Positions 37,120-46,971 of a stretch of 64,000 bases of DNA are shown piece after piece. The stretch is taken from assembly GCA_035550375.1 (NCBI GenBank), contig DASZPH010000040.1, forward strand, positions 1 to 64,000. Direction: 5' to 3'. A program made the position numbers and the translations under genes. Source of the DNA: DASSFG01 sp035550375. GTDB lineage: Bacteria > Planctomycetota > Planctomycetia > Pirellulales > JAICIG01. Under the pieces are notes generated by a model. It was not told where the DNA came from. It did not search any database and worked only from the letters and a program-made list of their open reading frames with translations. How positions within the stretch are numbered: position 1 is the first letter of the stretch; each line of letters opens with the position of its first letter.

Positions 37120-38802
37120 ATGAAAGCGATCCGCCATGTGTTTGCCGGCCTCCTCGTCGCTTGCGCCGTCCCGGTGAGTCGCGCGGAAGAGGCCAAGATC
37201 GTTGACCTCTCGCTGCTGATCGCCGAGGACCTGCCGTGCAACTGGCCGGCCGGCTGGCCGCCGTTTGTACTCAGCCCGCACAGGCGGATCGGCCCGCTTA
37301 GCCCGTTCAACAGCGACACGCTGTTCATCGACGGCAACTGCGGCACCCAGATGGACGTGCCGCCGCACTCGGTGCCGCACCCCGACACCAACCTGCCTAA
37401 CGCCAACCCATACGGCCGCGTTTACACCGATAAGGCGCCGGCCTGGCAGTTCGGCGGCGAAGCGTGCGTGATCGATTGCGAAGACGCGGTCGAGTCGGCG
37501 CCCAAGGGCCACAGCGAGCTGATCAAAAAGGAGCGAGTCATCGCCTGGGAGCGCGAGCACCGGCCGCTGGGGCCAGGGGACGTGGTCCTTTTTCGCAGCG
37601 GTTACACCGACAGGTTTTACCGGCCGCTGCCCGAAGGAAGGCGCTTTCTCGCCGAGCCGCTGGAAGGAAAAACGCCGGCCTGGCCCGACCCCGATCCTGA
37701 GTGCATGGAGTATCTGGCGAGCCGCAAGGTGATGACGCTCGGCACCGACAGCGCCAGCATGGGGCCGATTCCCGACTTGGCCGAACCGACCCATTTCGCG
37801 GGGCTCCAATATGGCATGATCTGGACCGAGAGCGCCACCGGGCTGGCACATCTGCCGGCGACCGGCGCCTTCTATTGTATGCTGCCCCTGAAACATGCCG
37901 ATGGTCTGTACACCGAATGCCGAGCCATCGGCGTCATCAGCCAACCGCTGGCGGGTCGGCTGATTGAGTCGGCCCGCAACAAGCGGGTGGCCGACCTGTC
38001 GGTCACGCTTGCCACCGGTTTTCCGGTAACCTGGCCCGGCGCAGGCGTCGGCAATCACCGTCAGCCGTACCTGAAAGTGCCGCTTTTCTACGCCGCCAAT
38101 CTGGCCACGTTCCACGTCAGCCATATCTTCGACTCGCAAGCGGGAACGCACCTCGTGCCACCCGCCTACGCTCTGCCGCCCGACGGCTTCGACAACCATT
38201 CTTATTCGGCTGAAGCTCGCGATTGGCTGGCCGACTACGAAAAGACCTACGGTCCGCGCGGCACAAGCGACGTGACGACGGAAAAGGTGCCGCTTGCCTT
38301 GACCTGTGGTCCGGCGCGTGTCATCGACGTGCGGCCGCTGATCGGCGCAACCGACAAATCAGATTGGCCGTCCTCGCCCGAAGTCACGGTGGCCCACATC
38401 CAACGCGATGAAGAGCAGCACGGCGATCTGAAGCCGGGCCAGGTGGTGTTGTTCCGCAGCGATTACACCGACAACCACTTTAAGTCGTTGCCGGAAGGCG
38501 AGGCTTTCATGAGCGATCCGCTCAACGGCAAGCGGGAAGGTTGGCCGGCCCTCGGCCCCGACGCGATCATGTACCTGGCGAAGAAGGGGATTCGTTGCCT
38601 GGGGACCGACGCGCCCACGTTGGGCGGAGTTGAACCGCGGCGCGCCTGCATGACCTATTGGGCGCTTGGCAGCAAGGGGATGGTGGCGGTCGAGTTTCTA
38701 ACTGGACTCGGCAAACTCCCCGGCACGCCGTATTTTATCTTTGCGCCGCTGAAGATCAGCGGTTGTCATGGCGGTCCGGGACGAGCCATTGCTCTTTGGT
38801 AA
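37120..38802 (+). CDS. exported tandem cyclase-family protein with degenerate metal motifs
   Basis: The 560-residue protein has a signal peptide (RHVFAGLLVACAVPVSRAE) and two consecutive domains of the cyclase (kynurenine formamidase-like) family: IVDLSLLIAEDLPCNWPAGW at about 27 and VADLSVTLATGFPVTWPG at about 290, so it is an internal duplication. The family's metal motif HxGTHxDxPxH is altered in both copies: GNCGTQMDVPPHSVPH keeps D-x-P-x-H but lacks the first His pair, and SQAGTHLVPPAYALPPDG keeps only GTH. Both halves end in related blocks (VVLFRSGYTDRFYRPLPEG and VVLFRSDYTDNHFKSLPEG; LGTDSASMGP and LGTDAPTLGG). Activity is doubtful. It precedes the MATE gene on the same strand. Confidence 0.75.
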   Translation: MKAIRHVFAGLLVACAVPVSRAEEAKIVDLSLLIAEDLPCNWPAGWPPFVLSPHRRIGPLSPFNSDTLFIDGNCGTQMDVPPHSVPHPDTNLPNANPYGRVYTDKAPAWQFGGEACVIDCEDAVESAPKGHSELIKKERVIAWEREHRPLGPGDVVLFRSGYTDRFYRPLPEGRRFLAEPLEGKTPAWPDPDPECMEYLASRKVMTLGTDSASMGPIPDLAEPTHFAGLQYGMIWTESATGLAHLPATGAFYCMLPLKHADGLYTECRAIGVISQPLAGRLIESARNKRVADLSVTLATGFPVTWPGAGVGNHRQPYLKVPLFYAANLATFHVSHIFDSQAGTHLVPPAYALPPDGFDNHSYSAEARDWLADYEKTYGPRGTSDVTTEKVPLALTCGPARVIDVRPLIGATDKSDWPSSPEVTVAHIQRDEEQHGDLKPGQVVLFRSDYTDNHFKSLPEGEAFMSDPLNGKREGWPALGPDAIMYLAKKGIRCLGTDAPTLGGVEPRRACMTYWALGSKGMVAVEFLTGLGKLPGTPYFIFAPLKISGCHGGPGRAIALW

Positions 38803-38968
38803 AGCAGCCCCGGAACTTCGTGACGGGGATTTCGTGACGGGGATGCGGCCGCAACGGAACGTTGACGCGGCCGCCTTGGGAGCGCGAACCTGCGACCGAC
38901 TTCGACGCTCCTACCATCACCCGCGAATCGTTCTATTTGTTCGAGAATTGTTAGCTGACGGTGACAGC

Positions 38969-40372
38969 GTGCTGCAACGGACGGAGAGCTGGTGGCGACG
39001 ACCGGGCGGGATGAAGGAAACCCTCTCCGTCGCCTTGCCGCTTATCGCCACGACCGTCTCGTGGACGATTATGATCTTCACCGACCGGGTCTTTTTGGCC
39101 TGGTATTCGCCAGAGGCGGTCGCCGCGGCGCTGCCGGCCGGCAACCTGGCCTTCACGCTTATTTGCTTCCCCTTGGGCGTGGCCTCCTACGTCAATACGT
39201 TTGTGGCCCAGTATCACGGGGCAGGCCGGCCGCAGCGCATCGGCCCGGCTGTCTGGCAGGGGCTCTTCATCGGGCTGGTGGCCGCGCCTCTTCTGATTGC
39301 CACGATCCCTGCGGCGCCCTGGATGGTGGCCGCTATGGGGCACGATCCGGAAGTGGCGCGCTATGAACTGGAATACTACCAGGCGGTTTGCTGGGGCGAG
39401 TCGATGCTGGTGAGCGTGGCGGCCCTGTCGGCGTTCTTCACCGGCCGCGGCCGCACGCGCACCGTGATGGTCGTCGACTCCAGCGCCGCGGCGTTGAACG
39501 TGCTGCTCGACTACCTGTGGATCTTCGGGCACGCCGGTTTTCCGGCAATGGGTCCCGCCGGTGCAGCCTGGGCCACCTCCGTCGCCACCTGGCTGCGGCT
39601 GGTCGCCTACCTCGCTCTTTGGTGGCGGCCGCACCTGCGGCACACCTACTGCACCCTCTCCGGCTGGCGATTTGATCGCCGGCTGTTCGGCCGCCTGGTC
39701 TGGTTCGGCTTTCCCAACGGCACCCAGTATCTGTTCGAGATGGGGGCGTTCAGCCTGTTTCTGATCCTCGTCGGGCAGATGGGCAAACGCGAGCTGGCCG
39801 CCTCCAACCTGTCGTTCAATCTCAATTCGTTCGCCTTCATGCCGGTTTTCGGAATCGGTCTGGCCGCCAGCACCCTCGTCGGACAGCACCTGGGCGAGAA
39901 CCGGCCCAAACTGGCCGAACGCTCTACCTGGTCGGCCTTTGCCCTGGGGGTTGGGCTGATGGCCGTTGTCGCCAGCCTCTATTTGTTGGCGCCGGACTGG
40001 CTGCTCTACGCCTACAGCGCCAACACCGACGGCCATGAGTTCGCCGAGCTGCAAGACCTGGCGGCCGTCTTGCTTCGGTTCGTGGCCTTCTATTGTCTGT
40101 TCGACGCCATGAACGTGATTTTCTCGGGCGCGCTGAAAGGGGCCGGCGATACGGGTTTTGTCCTGGTGACGACGCTCGCGCTGGCGCTCATGGTGGCCGC
40201 GGCGACCTGGCTGGGCGTAAAATGGTTCGACCTCGGGCTCTACTGGTGCTGGATCGTGGTCAGCGCCTGGGTCTGCCTGCTGGGCGTGGTATTCGTGCTA
40301 CGGTTTCTCTACGGACCGTGGCGCGGCATGCGCGTGATCGAGAAGGTCGACGAACCGGCGGTGGCGCCCTAG
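38969..40372 (+). CDS. MATE family multidrug/efflux transporter
   Basis: The GTG at 38969 is the likely start (VLQRTESWWRRPGGMKETLS), since planctomycete MATE proteins usually begin shortly before this W-W-x-R-P-G-G motif. The product has 467 residues and about 12 membrane helices. The signatures include VALPLIATTVSWTIMIFTDR, YVNTFVAQYHGAGRPQRIG and, in the second half, FNLNSFAFMPVFGIGLAAST and VGQHLGENRPKLAERST. It exports drugs or metabolites in exchange for H+ or Na+; the substrate is unknown. It lies 166 nt downstream of the cyclase gene. Confidence 0.9.
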   Translation: MLQRTESWWRRPGGMKETLSVALPLIATTVSWTIMIFTDRVFLAWYSPEAVAAALPAGNLAFTLICFPLGVASYVNTFVAQYHGAGRPQRIGPAVWQGLFIGLVAAPLLIATIPAAPWMVAAMGHDPEVARYELEYYQAVCWGESMLVSVAALSAFFTGRGRTRTVMVVDSSAAALNVLLDYLWIFGHAGFPAMGPAGAAWATSVATWLRLVAYLALWWRPHLRHTYCTLSGWRFDRRLFGRLVWFGFPNGTQYLFEMGAFSLFLILVGQMGKRELAASNLSFNLNSFAFMPVFGIGLAASTLVGQHLGENRPKLAERSTWSAFALGVGLMAVVASLYLLAPDWLLYAYSANTDGHEFAELQDLAAVLLRFVAFYCLFDAMNVIFSGALKGAGDTGFVLVTTLALALMVAAATWLGVKWFDLGLYWCWIVVSAWVCLLGVVFVLRFLYGPWRGMRVIEKVDEPAVAP

Positions 40373-40456
40373 CCGAGCCCCTAACCTTTCCTTGGATCCC
40401 TGTCGGCGGGCTGCCTGCGCCTTATAATGATCGGTCATCGAAACCATGATCGACTC

Positions 40457-41008
40457 ATGAAATCGCTCACCGCCCATTTCCTCATCGCCTCGAACGAGCT
40501 TGTCGATCCGAATTTCTTCCGCACGGTCGTGTTCCTCTTTCGCCACAACGAAGAAGGGGCCGCGGGAGTCGTGATCAACCGCCGTATGACGGCCACCGTA
40601 CAGCAGATCTGGGAGCAGGTCAGCGAGAGCGCCTGCGACTGCGATGCGCCCCTGCACATGGGAGGGCCGGTCGAAGGACCGTTGATGGCGCTGCACTCCG
40701 ACGAAGCGCTTTCGGAAATGACCGTCCTGCCGGATGTTTACGTGAGCACCGGCCGCGAAATGCTGGAGAAGCTGGTAGAAAAGAACGAGCAGCCGCTGCG
40801 GTTCTTCGTGGGATATGCCGGCTGGGGGAGCGGTCAGCTCGAGCGCGAGCTGCGCGAAGGCTCATGGCTGGTGGCGCCGGCCAGCCCCGAACAAGTGTTC
40901 GGCGCCATCGAGAGCCTGTGGGAAGAGCTCACCAAGTCGGTGATGTCGGGCGTTTTTCTCTCGGCCTTGAAGATCAAGCACGTCCCGCCCGATCCCTCGC
41001 TGAATTGA
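40457..41008 (+). CDS. YqgE/AlgH family (UPF0301) protein
   Basis: The chosen start is ATG 40457, giving 183 residues, the family's usual length. Typical blocks are visible: LTAHFLIASNELVDPNFFRTV, VFLFRHNEEGAAGVVINRRM, LHMGGPVEGPLMALH, RFFVGYAGWGSGQLERELRE and GSWLVAPASPEQVFG. The family occurs widely in bacteria and was linked to alginate regulation in Pseudomonas, but its molecular role is not established. Cytoplasmic. Confidence 0.92.
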   Translation: MKSLTAHFLIASNELVDPNFFRTVVFLFRHNEEGAAGVVINRRMTATVQQIWEQVSESACDCDAPLHMGGPVEGPLMALHSDEALSEMTVLPDVYVSTGREMLEKLVEKNEQPLRFFVGYAGWGSGQLERELREGSWLVAPASPEQVFGAIESLWEELTKSVMSGVFLSALKIKHVPPDPSLN

Positions 41009-41108
41009 TGCTTGCCGACTTTCGCTCTGCGAAAGGGCGAGTGTTGGCGAAGTGAACACCGACAATGCGTCGAGCATCCGTCCCGCGTCACGGAGTGCCG
41101 GGGCTACT

Positions 41109-41999
41109 TTACCGCATTTGAAACGTCGCAATCTCCAGATGGATGAGCCGCTCGACGACTTCGGCGGGCGTTTGCGGCCGGCGCAGCGGTTCCTTGGCCA
41201 GCATCTGGTGTACCAACCGGGCCACCTCGGCGGGCAGGATCGGGTTCAGCAACCGCAACGGGCGAGGCTCCGCCTGGCGATGCATATCGGCGAGCTGCTC
41301 CAGGCTGGGCGCCTGAAAAGGGGGCCGGCCGCCAAGCGTTTCGTAGAGCGTGGCGCCCAGGCTATAGATATCGCTGCGGATATCGGGGCGCAGGGCGGAA
41401 GTGAGCATCTCGGGTGCGATGTACTGCATCGTGCCGGTCACGCAACGGTCGACGATGCTCGTGGCGTCGGCCGGCTGCCGCGCAAAGCCCAAATCGAGGA
41501 GCGTGGCGTGACCGTCGGGCGAGATGAGAATATTGCTCGGCTTGACGTCGGCGTGCATCCAGCCGGCCTGGTGCAGGGCGTCGAGCGCTTCGGCGGTCTG
41601 CCGGGCAAACCACAAAGCGGCCGGCACGCTCGGCCGATCACCGCCCGCGATGCGTGCTGACAGCGACGGGCCGTCGAGGAAAGGCATCACCAGAAAGTAG
41701 GGCGCCGCCCCGACGTGGGCGGAGAGCACCGAAACCAGGTGCGGGTGCGAAATCTTGCGTCCCACGACCGCCTCGCGTCGCATGACCTCGATCGCGGCGG
41801 GGTTGTGAAGCCAGCGATCCCTGAGGATCTTTACCGCGTAATCGGCCGGCCGATCCGCGGTGTGCGAAGCGGGCCGGGCCGCGTAAACCCGGCATAGCTG
41901 TCCTTCGCCGATCGGCCGCAGAAGCTGCCACGGGCCGACGCGCGACGACTCGGCAGACGGCTGCGCGACGGGCGCCGGAATTGAGGCCGTCAGTGCCAT
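41109..41999 (-). CDS. soluble Ser/Thr protein kinase (HAD/DLG variant)
   Basis: From ATG 41999 the kinase has 296 residues and is almost only a kinase domain. The glycine loop is IGEGQLCRVYAA, the ATP-binding Lys57 is in YAVKILRD, the catalytic loop is HADVKPSN at 149-156 (Asp151; Ala in place of Arg in HRD), and the metal-binding motif is DLG at 169-171 in place of DFG. GTMQYIAPEMLTS and SDIYSLGATLYETLGG confirm the C-lobe. There is no membrane helix. The loss of the HRD arginine suggests that activation-loop phosphorylation is not needed. It has no operon partner. Confidence 0.9.
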   Translation of the reverse strand: MALTASIPAPVAQPSAESSRVGPWQLLRPIGEGQLCRVYAARPASHTADRPADYAVKILRDRWLHNPAAIEVMRREAVVGRKISHPHLVSVLSAHVGAAPYFLVMPFLDGPSLSARIAGGDRPSVPAALWFARQTAEALDALHQAGWMHADVKPSNILISPDGHATLLDLGFARQPADATSIVDRCVTGTMQYIAPEMLTSALRPDIRSDIYSLGATLYETLGGRPPFQAPSLEQLADMHRQAEPRPLRLLNPILPAEVARLVHQMLAKEPLRRPQTPAEVVERLIHLEIATFQMR

Positions 42000-42279
42000 G
42001 AAGTGTCGATCAGAGGAAGTGGCTCTTTCGGTTAGATCGACCTTGAGGGACCACAAGTTGACTTGAAGGCTATCCCGGATTGGTTGGTGGACACACCAAC
42101 CCGATGCGTAAACGAGGGGCCCCAAACGGTTTAACTCGCTTATGTTTCGCCAGCTACACTCCTTTTCTCCGTTTTACTCACTGGCGTTGCTCCGCCAGGC
42201 GGCAGCGGCGATCATGACGGATCTCAGCAGGCCGCTGGTAGCCTCTGCGCCACAACCCTCCTTTACCGGCAAACGATTT

Positions 42280-44196
42280 ATGGCTCGGAAACGAAGCAAT
42301 CGGATGGCGTGGCCGTTTTGTCTCACTTGGCTTGCGAGCCTTGTGTTCGCGTGCGCCATCTCAGGCCCGCTCGTGGCCCAGGCAGATCCTTTGGATCAGG
42401 TTCCCTCCCTTGGCGGTTCTGCCTTCGCCGGCGAGCCGTCGGTGGCCGTGTCGGCAGAATTCACGGTGGACGCGGAAACCCGCAACGGTCAACTGGCCAT
42501 CACGGCCACGGTCGCACCCGGAAGTCACATCTATTCGATTACCCAAGAGCCGCGCGGACCGACCCCGAGCGAGATCCGCCTCGACTCAAGCGAAGAATTC
42601 ACATTGCTCGGCGATTTCAAACCGACGACGGCGCCAAGATCGCGCATTGGCACGACTTTCTTCAAGCACCTCAGGCTCGAAGAGCATGAGGGAACGGTCA
42701 CCTGGATTGCGCCGATCGCAGCGGGGGCAGGCGTCGACGTTGCAGAGATGACCATCACGGGCGAACTTTATGCCCAGAGTTGCACCGCAAAGAACTGCTT
42801 GCCGGCTCGCCTCTATCCGTTTGAAGCCGAGTTTGTGGCGAAGCTGTCGACCGCCCAAGCGGAGCGAACCGAGGCCGCCGTCCAAGCGGACGACAGTTTC
42901 CTTTCCGAGGCATTCACGCCCGAGCTTGCATCGAGCAGCAAGCGTTCGCTGGCGTTCATGATCGGATCTGCCTTTCTCGGGGGGCTGATCCTGAACCTCA
43001 TGCCCTGCGTGCTGCCGGTTATCGGACTGAAGATTCTTTCCTTCGTCGAGCAGGGTGGGCACGACCGGCGCCGGGCGTTTCTGCTGAATCTCTGGTATTC
43101 GCTCGGCATCCTGACGGTCTTTCTTTCGCTGGCCACCCTCCCGGTCGCCTCCTGGCTGATGTTCGGGAAGCGGTTCGGCTGGGGGCAGCAGTTTACGTCG
43201 CTCCCCTTCACGATCTCGATGGCCTGCGTTGTCTTCGTAATGGCCCTCAGCTTCCTTGGTGTCTGGGAAATCCCCGTGCCAGGGTTCGCCGCGGGCCGCA
43301 AGGCAAATGAACTGACGGCGCGAGAGGGGCGGATGGGAGCGTTTCTCAAAGGCGTTCTGACGACCGTTCTGGCGACGCCCTGCAGCGGGCCGTTTCTCGG
43401 CGTGGTGCTAGCATTTGCCGTGGCCGAGCCGCCTCACGTCACCTACACGCTGTTTGTTTCCATCGGCCTGGGCATGGCCAGCCCATACCTGTTGATGGGG
43501 CTCTTTCCAAGCGCGCTTGGCCCCGTGCTGAAGTTCCTCAAGCCCGGCGCATGGATGGAAACCTTGAAAGAGTTGATGGGGTTCGTGCTGCTGGGAACGG
43601 TCGTCTGGCTCTTCCGGAGCGTCGAAGCGAGTTTCTTTGTTCCGACGTTTGCATTCTTGATCGGACTGTGGCTCGCTTTCTGGTACGTCGGCCGCACGCC
43701 GCACTTCGCGGAGCTGCCACAAAAACTCCGAGCCTGGAGCATCGGAAGCATCGTCGTGGCGGGGTCCGGCTATCTGTCGTTTGCTCTCTTGGCGCCGCAC
43801 GCCGAACTGATCGACTGGCGGCCGTTTTCGCTGCAATCCCTCAGCGAGAACGTATCCGAGGGAAAGACCGTCCTGCTAGACTTCACGGCGAACTGGTGCG
43901 CGACCTGCCAGGTCAACGAGGCGCTTGCCCTCAACACGCGGGAGGTACACACCCTCGTCGAGGAACTCGACGTCGTTGCCTTGCGTGCAGATTGGACGCG
44001 ACCGTCCGCTGAGATCGAAACGGCGCTGCAAAAAGTGGGCGCCGACTCGATTCCCTTGTACATCGTTTTCCCTGGCGATCGCCAGCAGAAGCCGATCGTC
44101 CTTCGCGATCTGGTCACGAAGGGACAAATCGCCGAAGCGCTGCGCAAGGCGGGGCCTTCGCAAGAGAAACAACGTCCGACCTCGCCCCAGCTTTAG
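42280..44196 (+). CDS. DsbD-like thiol:disulfide interchange protein
   Basis: The ATG at 42280 gives 638 residues and a signal-like N-terminus (WPFCLTWLASLVFACAISGP). An N-terminal DsbD-alpha-like domain (about 55-195) has the Cys pair in YAQSCTAKNCLPARLYPF. Eight or so membrane helices follow, with the two transmembrane-core Cys motifs LMPCVLPVIGLK and LATPCSGPFLGVVLA. The C-terminal thioredoxin domain carries NWCATCQVNEALALNTRE. This is the full set for passing electrons from the cytoplasm to periplasmic thioredoxins, and it could serve the TlpA-like protein at 33540. The upstream in-frame stretch (from 42142) does not look like signal sequence. Confidence 0.9.
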   Translation: MARKRSNRMAWPFCLTWLASLVFACAISGPLVAQADPLDQVPSLGGSAFAGEPSVAVSAEFTVDAETRNGQLAITATVAPGSHIYSITQEPRGPTPSEIRLDSSEEFTLLGDFKPTTAPRSRIGTTFFKHLRLEEHEGTVTWIAPIAAGAGVDVAEMTITGELYAQSCTAKNCLPARLYPFEAEFVAKLSTAQAERTEAAVQADDSFLSEAFTPELASSSKRSLAFMIGSAFLGGLILNLMPCVLPVIGLKILSFVEQGGHDRRRAFLLNLWYSLGILTVFLSLATLPVASWLMFGKRFGWGQQFTSLPFTISMACVVFVMALSFLGVWEIPVPGFAAGRKANELTAREGRMGAFLKGVLTTVLATPCSGPFLGVVLAFAVAEPPHVTYTLFVSIGLGMASPYLLMGLFPSALGPVLKFLKPGAWMETLKELMGFVLLGTVVWLFRSVEASFFVPTFAFLIGLWLAFWYVGRTPHFAELPQKLRAWSIGSIVVAGSGYLSFALLAPHAELIDWRPFSLQSLSENVSEGKTVLLDFTANWCATCQVNEALALNTREVHTLVEELDVVALRADWTRPSAEIETALQKVGADSIPLYIVFPGDRQQKPIVLRDLVTKGQIAEALRKAGPSQEKQRPTSPQL

Positions 44197-44231
44197 CTCT
44201 GACAACGAGAGCCGGCAAAAGACCGCGCTGC

Positions 44232-45437
44232 TCAAAATGCGGCCCGATATACGTCTTCGACGTCCGCAACCGTCGGCACGCGCGGATTGACGCGCAGGAT
44301 TCGCTTGATGCCGAACGCTTTTTCGGCAAAGAGGGGGAGCTGCTGGGGAGTGACTCCCAGGTCGCGCAAGCGGGCCGGAATGCCGATCTCTGCCTTGAGC
44401 CGCTCGACCGCGGTAACCGCCCGTTCGGCGGCTTGCTCGCGGCTGAGCCCCGTTGTCTCCTCGCCCAGCAGTTGGGCGATCCGGGCGAACTGGTCGACGC
44501 GGGCCGGCAGGTTGTAGCGCATCACAAACGGCAGCAGGAGGCCGTTGCCGGCGCCGTGCGAACAGTGGACCGCGCCGCCGACCGGATACTCCATCGCGTG
44601 AACCAGCGCCACGCCGACGTTGGAAAACGCCAGGCCCGCGGTCGTGGCTGCCAGCGACATCCCCTCGCGGGCCTCGAGGTTGCCGGGCTCGCGCACGGCG
44701 GCCGCCAGGTGCTGGCCGATGAGCCCGATCGCTTTTTCGGCGAGACAGTCGCCGAGCGGATGCCGGCCCTGATAGACCGACCGCTCGCCCTCGGGCAGCG
44801 GAAATTCTTCGTTATCGACGGCGGTGTAGGCTTCCACGGCGTGCGTCAGGGCGTCGATGCCGCTGTCGGCCGTGACCTTCGCCGGGCAACTCACCGTGAG
44901 CATCGGGTCGACGATCGCCGCCTTCGGCCGCATGTGGTTGCTGAGGACGCCCACCTTGATCTGGTTGGCGGCGTCGGTCAGAACCGAGGCGGCGGTGACT
45001 TCGCTCCCCGTGCCCGATGTGGTGGGAACGCACATCAAGGGGAGGATCGGCCCGGGAACGCGGTCTTCGCCCACGTAGTCGCGCACGCCGCCGCCGTGGG
45101 CCACCAGGGCGGCCACGATCTTGGCCAGGTCCATATTGCTGCCTCCGCCGAGCCCGACCAGGCCGTCCGGGCCGAAACGCCGCGCGGCGGCCGCGCATTG
45201 CTCCGCCAGATCGAGCGACGGTTCGGGTTGGCCGCCGTCGAACGTTTCGACGGCGATGCCCGCCGACTCCAGCGGATCGCGTACCGCCCGGTCCAAGCCT
45301 GCCGCGACGAGCCGCCCGTCGGTCACGATCAGCACGCGACGCAGCTTGAGTCGTTGGGCGAGTTCGCCCGTCTGTTTGACGGCGCCGCGGCCAAAGACGA
45401 TTTGCCCGGCCGAGTGAAAAGTCCAAGTGGTGCGCAT
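44232..45437 (-). CDS. iron-containing (group III) alcohol dehydrogenase
   Basis: The 401-residue protein has the family signatures: IVFGRGAVKQTGELAQRL, VGLGGGSNMDLAK (nucleotide-binding), LPLMCVPTTSGTGSEVTAAS, DSGIDALTHAVEAYTA and VGVALVHAMEYPVGGAVHCS HGAGNGLLLP, the last carrying metal-binding His residues. Group III enzymes include lactaldehyde reductase FucO and 1,3-propanediol dehydrogenase, so an aldehyde reductase for the microcompartment pathway about 7 kb away is possible, but there is no linkage in an operon and no targeting tail. ATG 45437 is the natural start. Confidence 0.9.
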   Translation of the reverse strand: MRTTWTFHSAGQIVFGRGAVKQTGELAQRLKLRRVLIVTDGRLVAAGLDRAVRDPLESAGIAVETFDGGQPEPSLDLAEQCAAAARRFGPDGLVGLGGGSNMDLAKIVAALVAHGGGVRDYVGEDRVPGPILPLMCVPTTSGTGSEVTAASVLTDAANQIKVGVLSNHMRPKAAIVDPMLTVSCPAKVTADSGIDALTHAVEAYTAVDNEEFPLPEGERSVYQGRHPLGDCLAEKAIGLIGQHLAAAVREPGNLEAREGMSLAATTAGLAFSNVGVALVHAMEYPVGGAVHCSHGAGNGLLLPFVMRYNLPARVDQFARIAQLLGEETTGLSREQAAERAVTAVERLKAEIGIPARLRDLGVTPQQLPLFAEKAFGIKRILRVNPRVPTVADVEDVYRAAF

Positions 45438-45479
45438 GATTGTGGTTGATTGTGGGACGACCTTCGCAGGTCGCCTGAG

Positions 45480-46892
45480 TTAGGTCAGGATCTCGTGGAT
45501 GACGCGTCCGCTGACGTCGGTCAGCCGTTCTTCGCGGCCGTTGTGGAAGATGGTGAGCCGTTCGTGATCTAAGCCAAGCAGGTGCAAGATCGTGGCGTGC
45601 AGATCGTGGACGTGAACCTTGTTCTCTTCGGCTCGCAGGCCGAGCGGATCGGTCGCCCCGTAGGCCGTTCCGCCGCGCACGCCGCCGCCGGCCAGCCACA
45701 TGCTGTAGCCCCAAGGGCTATGGTCGCGGCCCGTGCCCGACTCGCTCATCGGCATCCGGCCGAATTCGCCCCCCCAGATCACGAGTGTTTCCTGCCACAG
45801 GCCGCGCCGCTTCAGGTCGGTAAGCAGGCCGGCGATCGGCTTGTCGGTCTTCAGGCACATTTCGCCGTGGTTCTTGGGCACGTCGTTATGTGCGTCCCAG
45901 CCGTTGAGATCGCCGGCATAGAGCTGCACGAAACGCACGCCCCGCTCGATGAGCCGCCGGGCCAGCAGGCAGCGGGTGCCGAATTCGTCGGTGTGCGGCT
46001 CGCCGATGCCGTACAACCGCCGCGTCTCGGCCGTTTCGCGCGAGAGGTCGACCAGATCGGGAGCGGCCGTCTGCATACGGTAGGCCAGCTCATAAGACTT
46101 GATGCGTGCCGAAAGCTCGTCGTCGAACTGGCGATCGGCCAGGTGCTCGGCATTTCTTGCGCGGATGAAGTCGAGGATCGCGGCTTGGCGTTGGGGAGAG
46201 ACTTCGGCGGGCGGCCGCAGGTTCAAAATCGGGTTGGGGCCGGCGCGCAATTGCGTTCCTTGATGGGCCGCCGGCAAGAACCCGTTGCCCCACGCGGGCG
46301 GCCCCCCCTTGATGCCGCCACCCGGATCGGGCATCACCACGAAGGCCGGCATGTCGTGATTTTCGCTTCCCAGACCGTAGCTGACCCAACTTCCCAGGCT
46401 CGGTTTGCCCATCAGCACGGTGCCCGTGTTCATCTGGTAAACCGACTGCGGATGGTTGACGCTGTCGCCGTGGCAGCTTCGCAGCACGCAGAGATCGTCG
46501 GCCAGGCGAGAGATTTCGGGCAAAAACTCGCTGATTTCCAGCCCCGACTTTCCGTGGGGGCGGAAGGGCCGCACGCAGCCGAGCAACGGATTCGTGGCCA
46601 CCTTGCGGCGCGTCATCACCATGCCGTAGCTGTCCGGCAGCGGCTGGCCGGCATGCCGCGTGAGCTCGGGTTTTGGATCGAAAAGGTCGACGTGGCTCGG
46701 GCCGCCGTGCATAAAGAGAAAGATCACCCGCCTGGCCCGCGGTGCAAAGTGCGGCTCCAGCGAGGTCGAGGCCGATGCGCCGGTCGCTCGGCGGTCGTCC
46801 CAGAGCAGGGCCGACAAAGCGAGCGCTCCCAATCCGCAGCCCGACTGGCGGAGAAACTCACGGCGTGAGGCGGGGCGTGGCAGTTCAATCAT
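45480..46892 (-). CDS. DUF1501 family protein with Tat signal
   Basis: The ATG at 46892 gives 470 residues, the normal family length, and puts a twin-arginine signal at the N-terminus (SRREFLRQSGCGLGALALSA). The sulfatase-like DUF1501 body shows FLFMHGGPSHVDLFDPKPEL, VLRSCHGDSVNHPQSVYQMN, FVVMPDPGGG and VIWGGEFGRMPMSESGTGRD, and the ending VHVHDLHATILHLLGLDHER. The family is usually paired with a DUF1549/DUF1553 gene; here no partner is adjacent, so this is an unpaired copy. It is also the intact comparison for the frameshifted copy at 10696. Confidence 0.92.
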   Translation of the reverse strand: MIELPRPASRREFLRQSGCGLGALALSALLWDDRRATGASASTSLEPHFAPRARRVIFLFMHGGPSHVDLFDPKPELTRHAGQPLPDSYGMVMTRRKVATNPLLGCVRPFRPHGKSGLEISEFLPEISRLADDLCVLRSCHGDSVNHPQSVYQMNTGTVLMGKPSLGSWVSYGLGSENHDMPAFVVMPDPGGGIKGGPPAWGNGFLPAAHQGTQLRAGPNPILNLRPPAEVSPQRQAAILDFIRARNAEHLADRQFDDELSARIKSYELAYRMQTAAPDLVDLSRETAETRRLYGIGEPHTDEFGTRCLLARRLIERGVRFVQLYAGDLNGWDAHNDVPKNHGEMCLKTDKPIAGLLTDLKRRGLWQETLVIWGGEFGRMPMSESGTGRDHSPWGYSMWLAGGGVRGGTAYGATDPLGLRAEENKVHVHDLHATILHLLGLDHERLTIFHNGREERLTDVSGRVIHEILT

Positions 46893-46971
46893 GGGCGATC
46901 TCGCAATGCCACCTACGTTTACCGCGCCGCCGAAGCGGTTGTCAAACGATGACACACAGGGACTGGACGGC

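Noticed and set aside
44232..45437. Fe-alcohol dehydrogenase as a member of the microcompartment pathway
   Set aside because: It is about 6 kb away, on the opposite strand, with unrelated genes between and no targeting helix. The link is possible but not supported.
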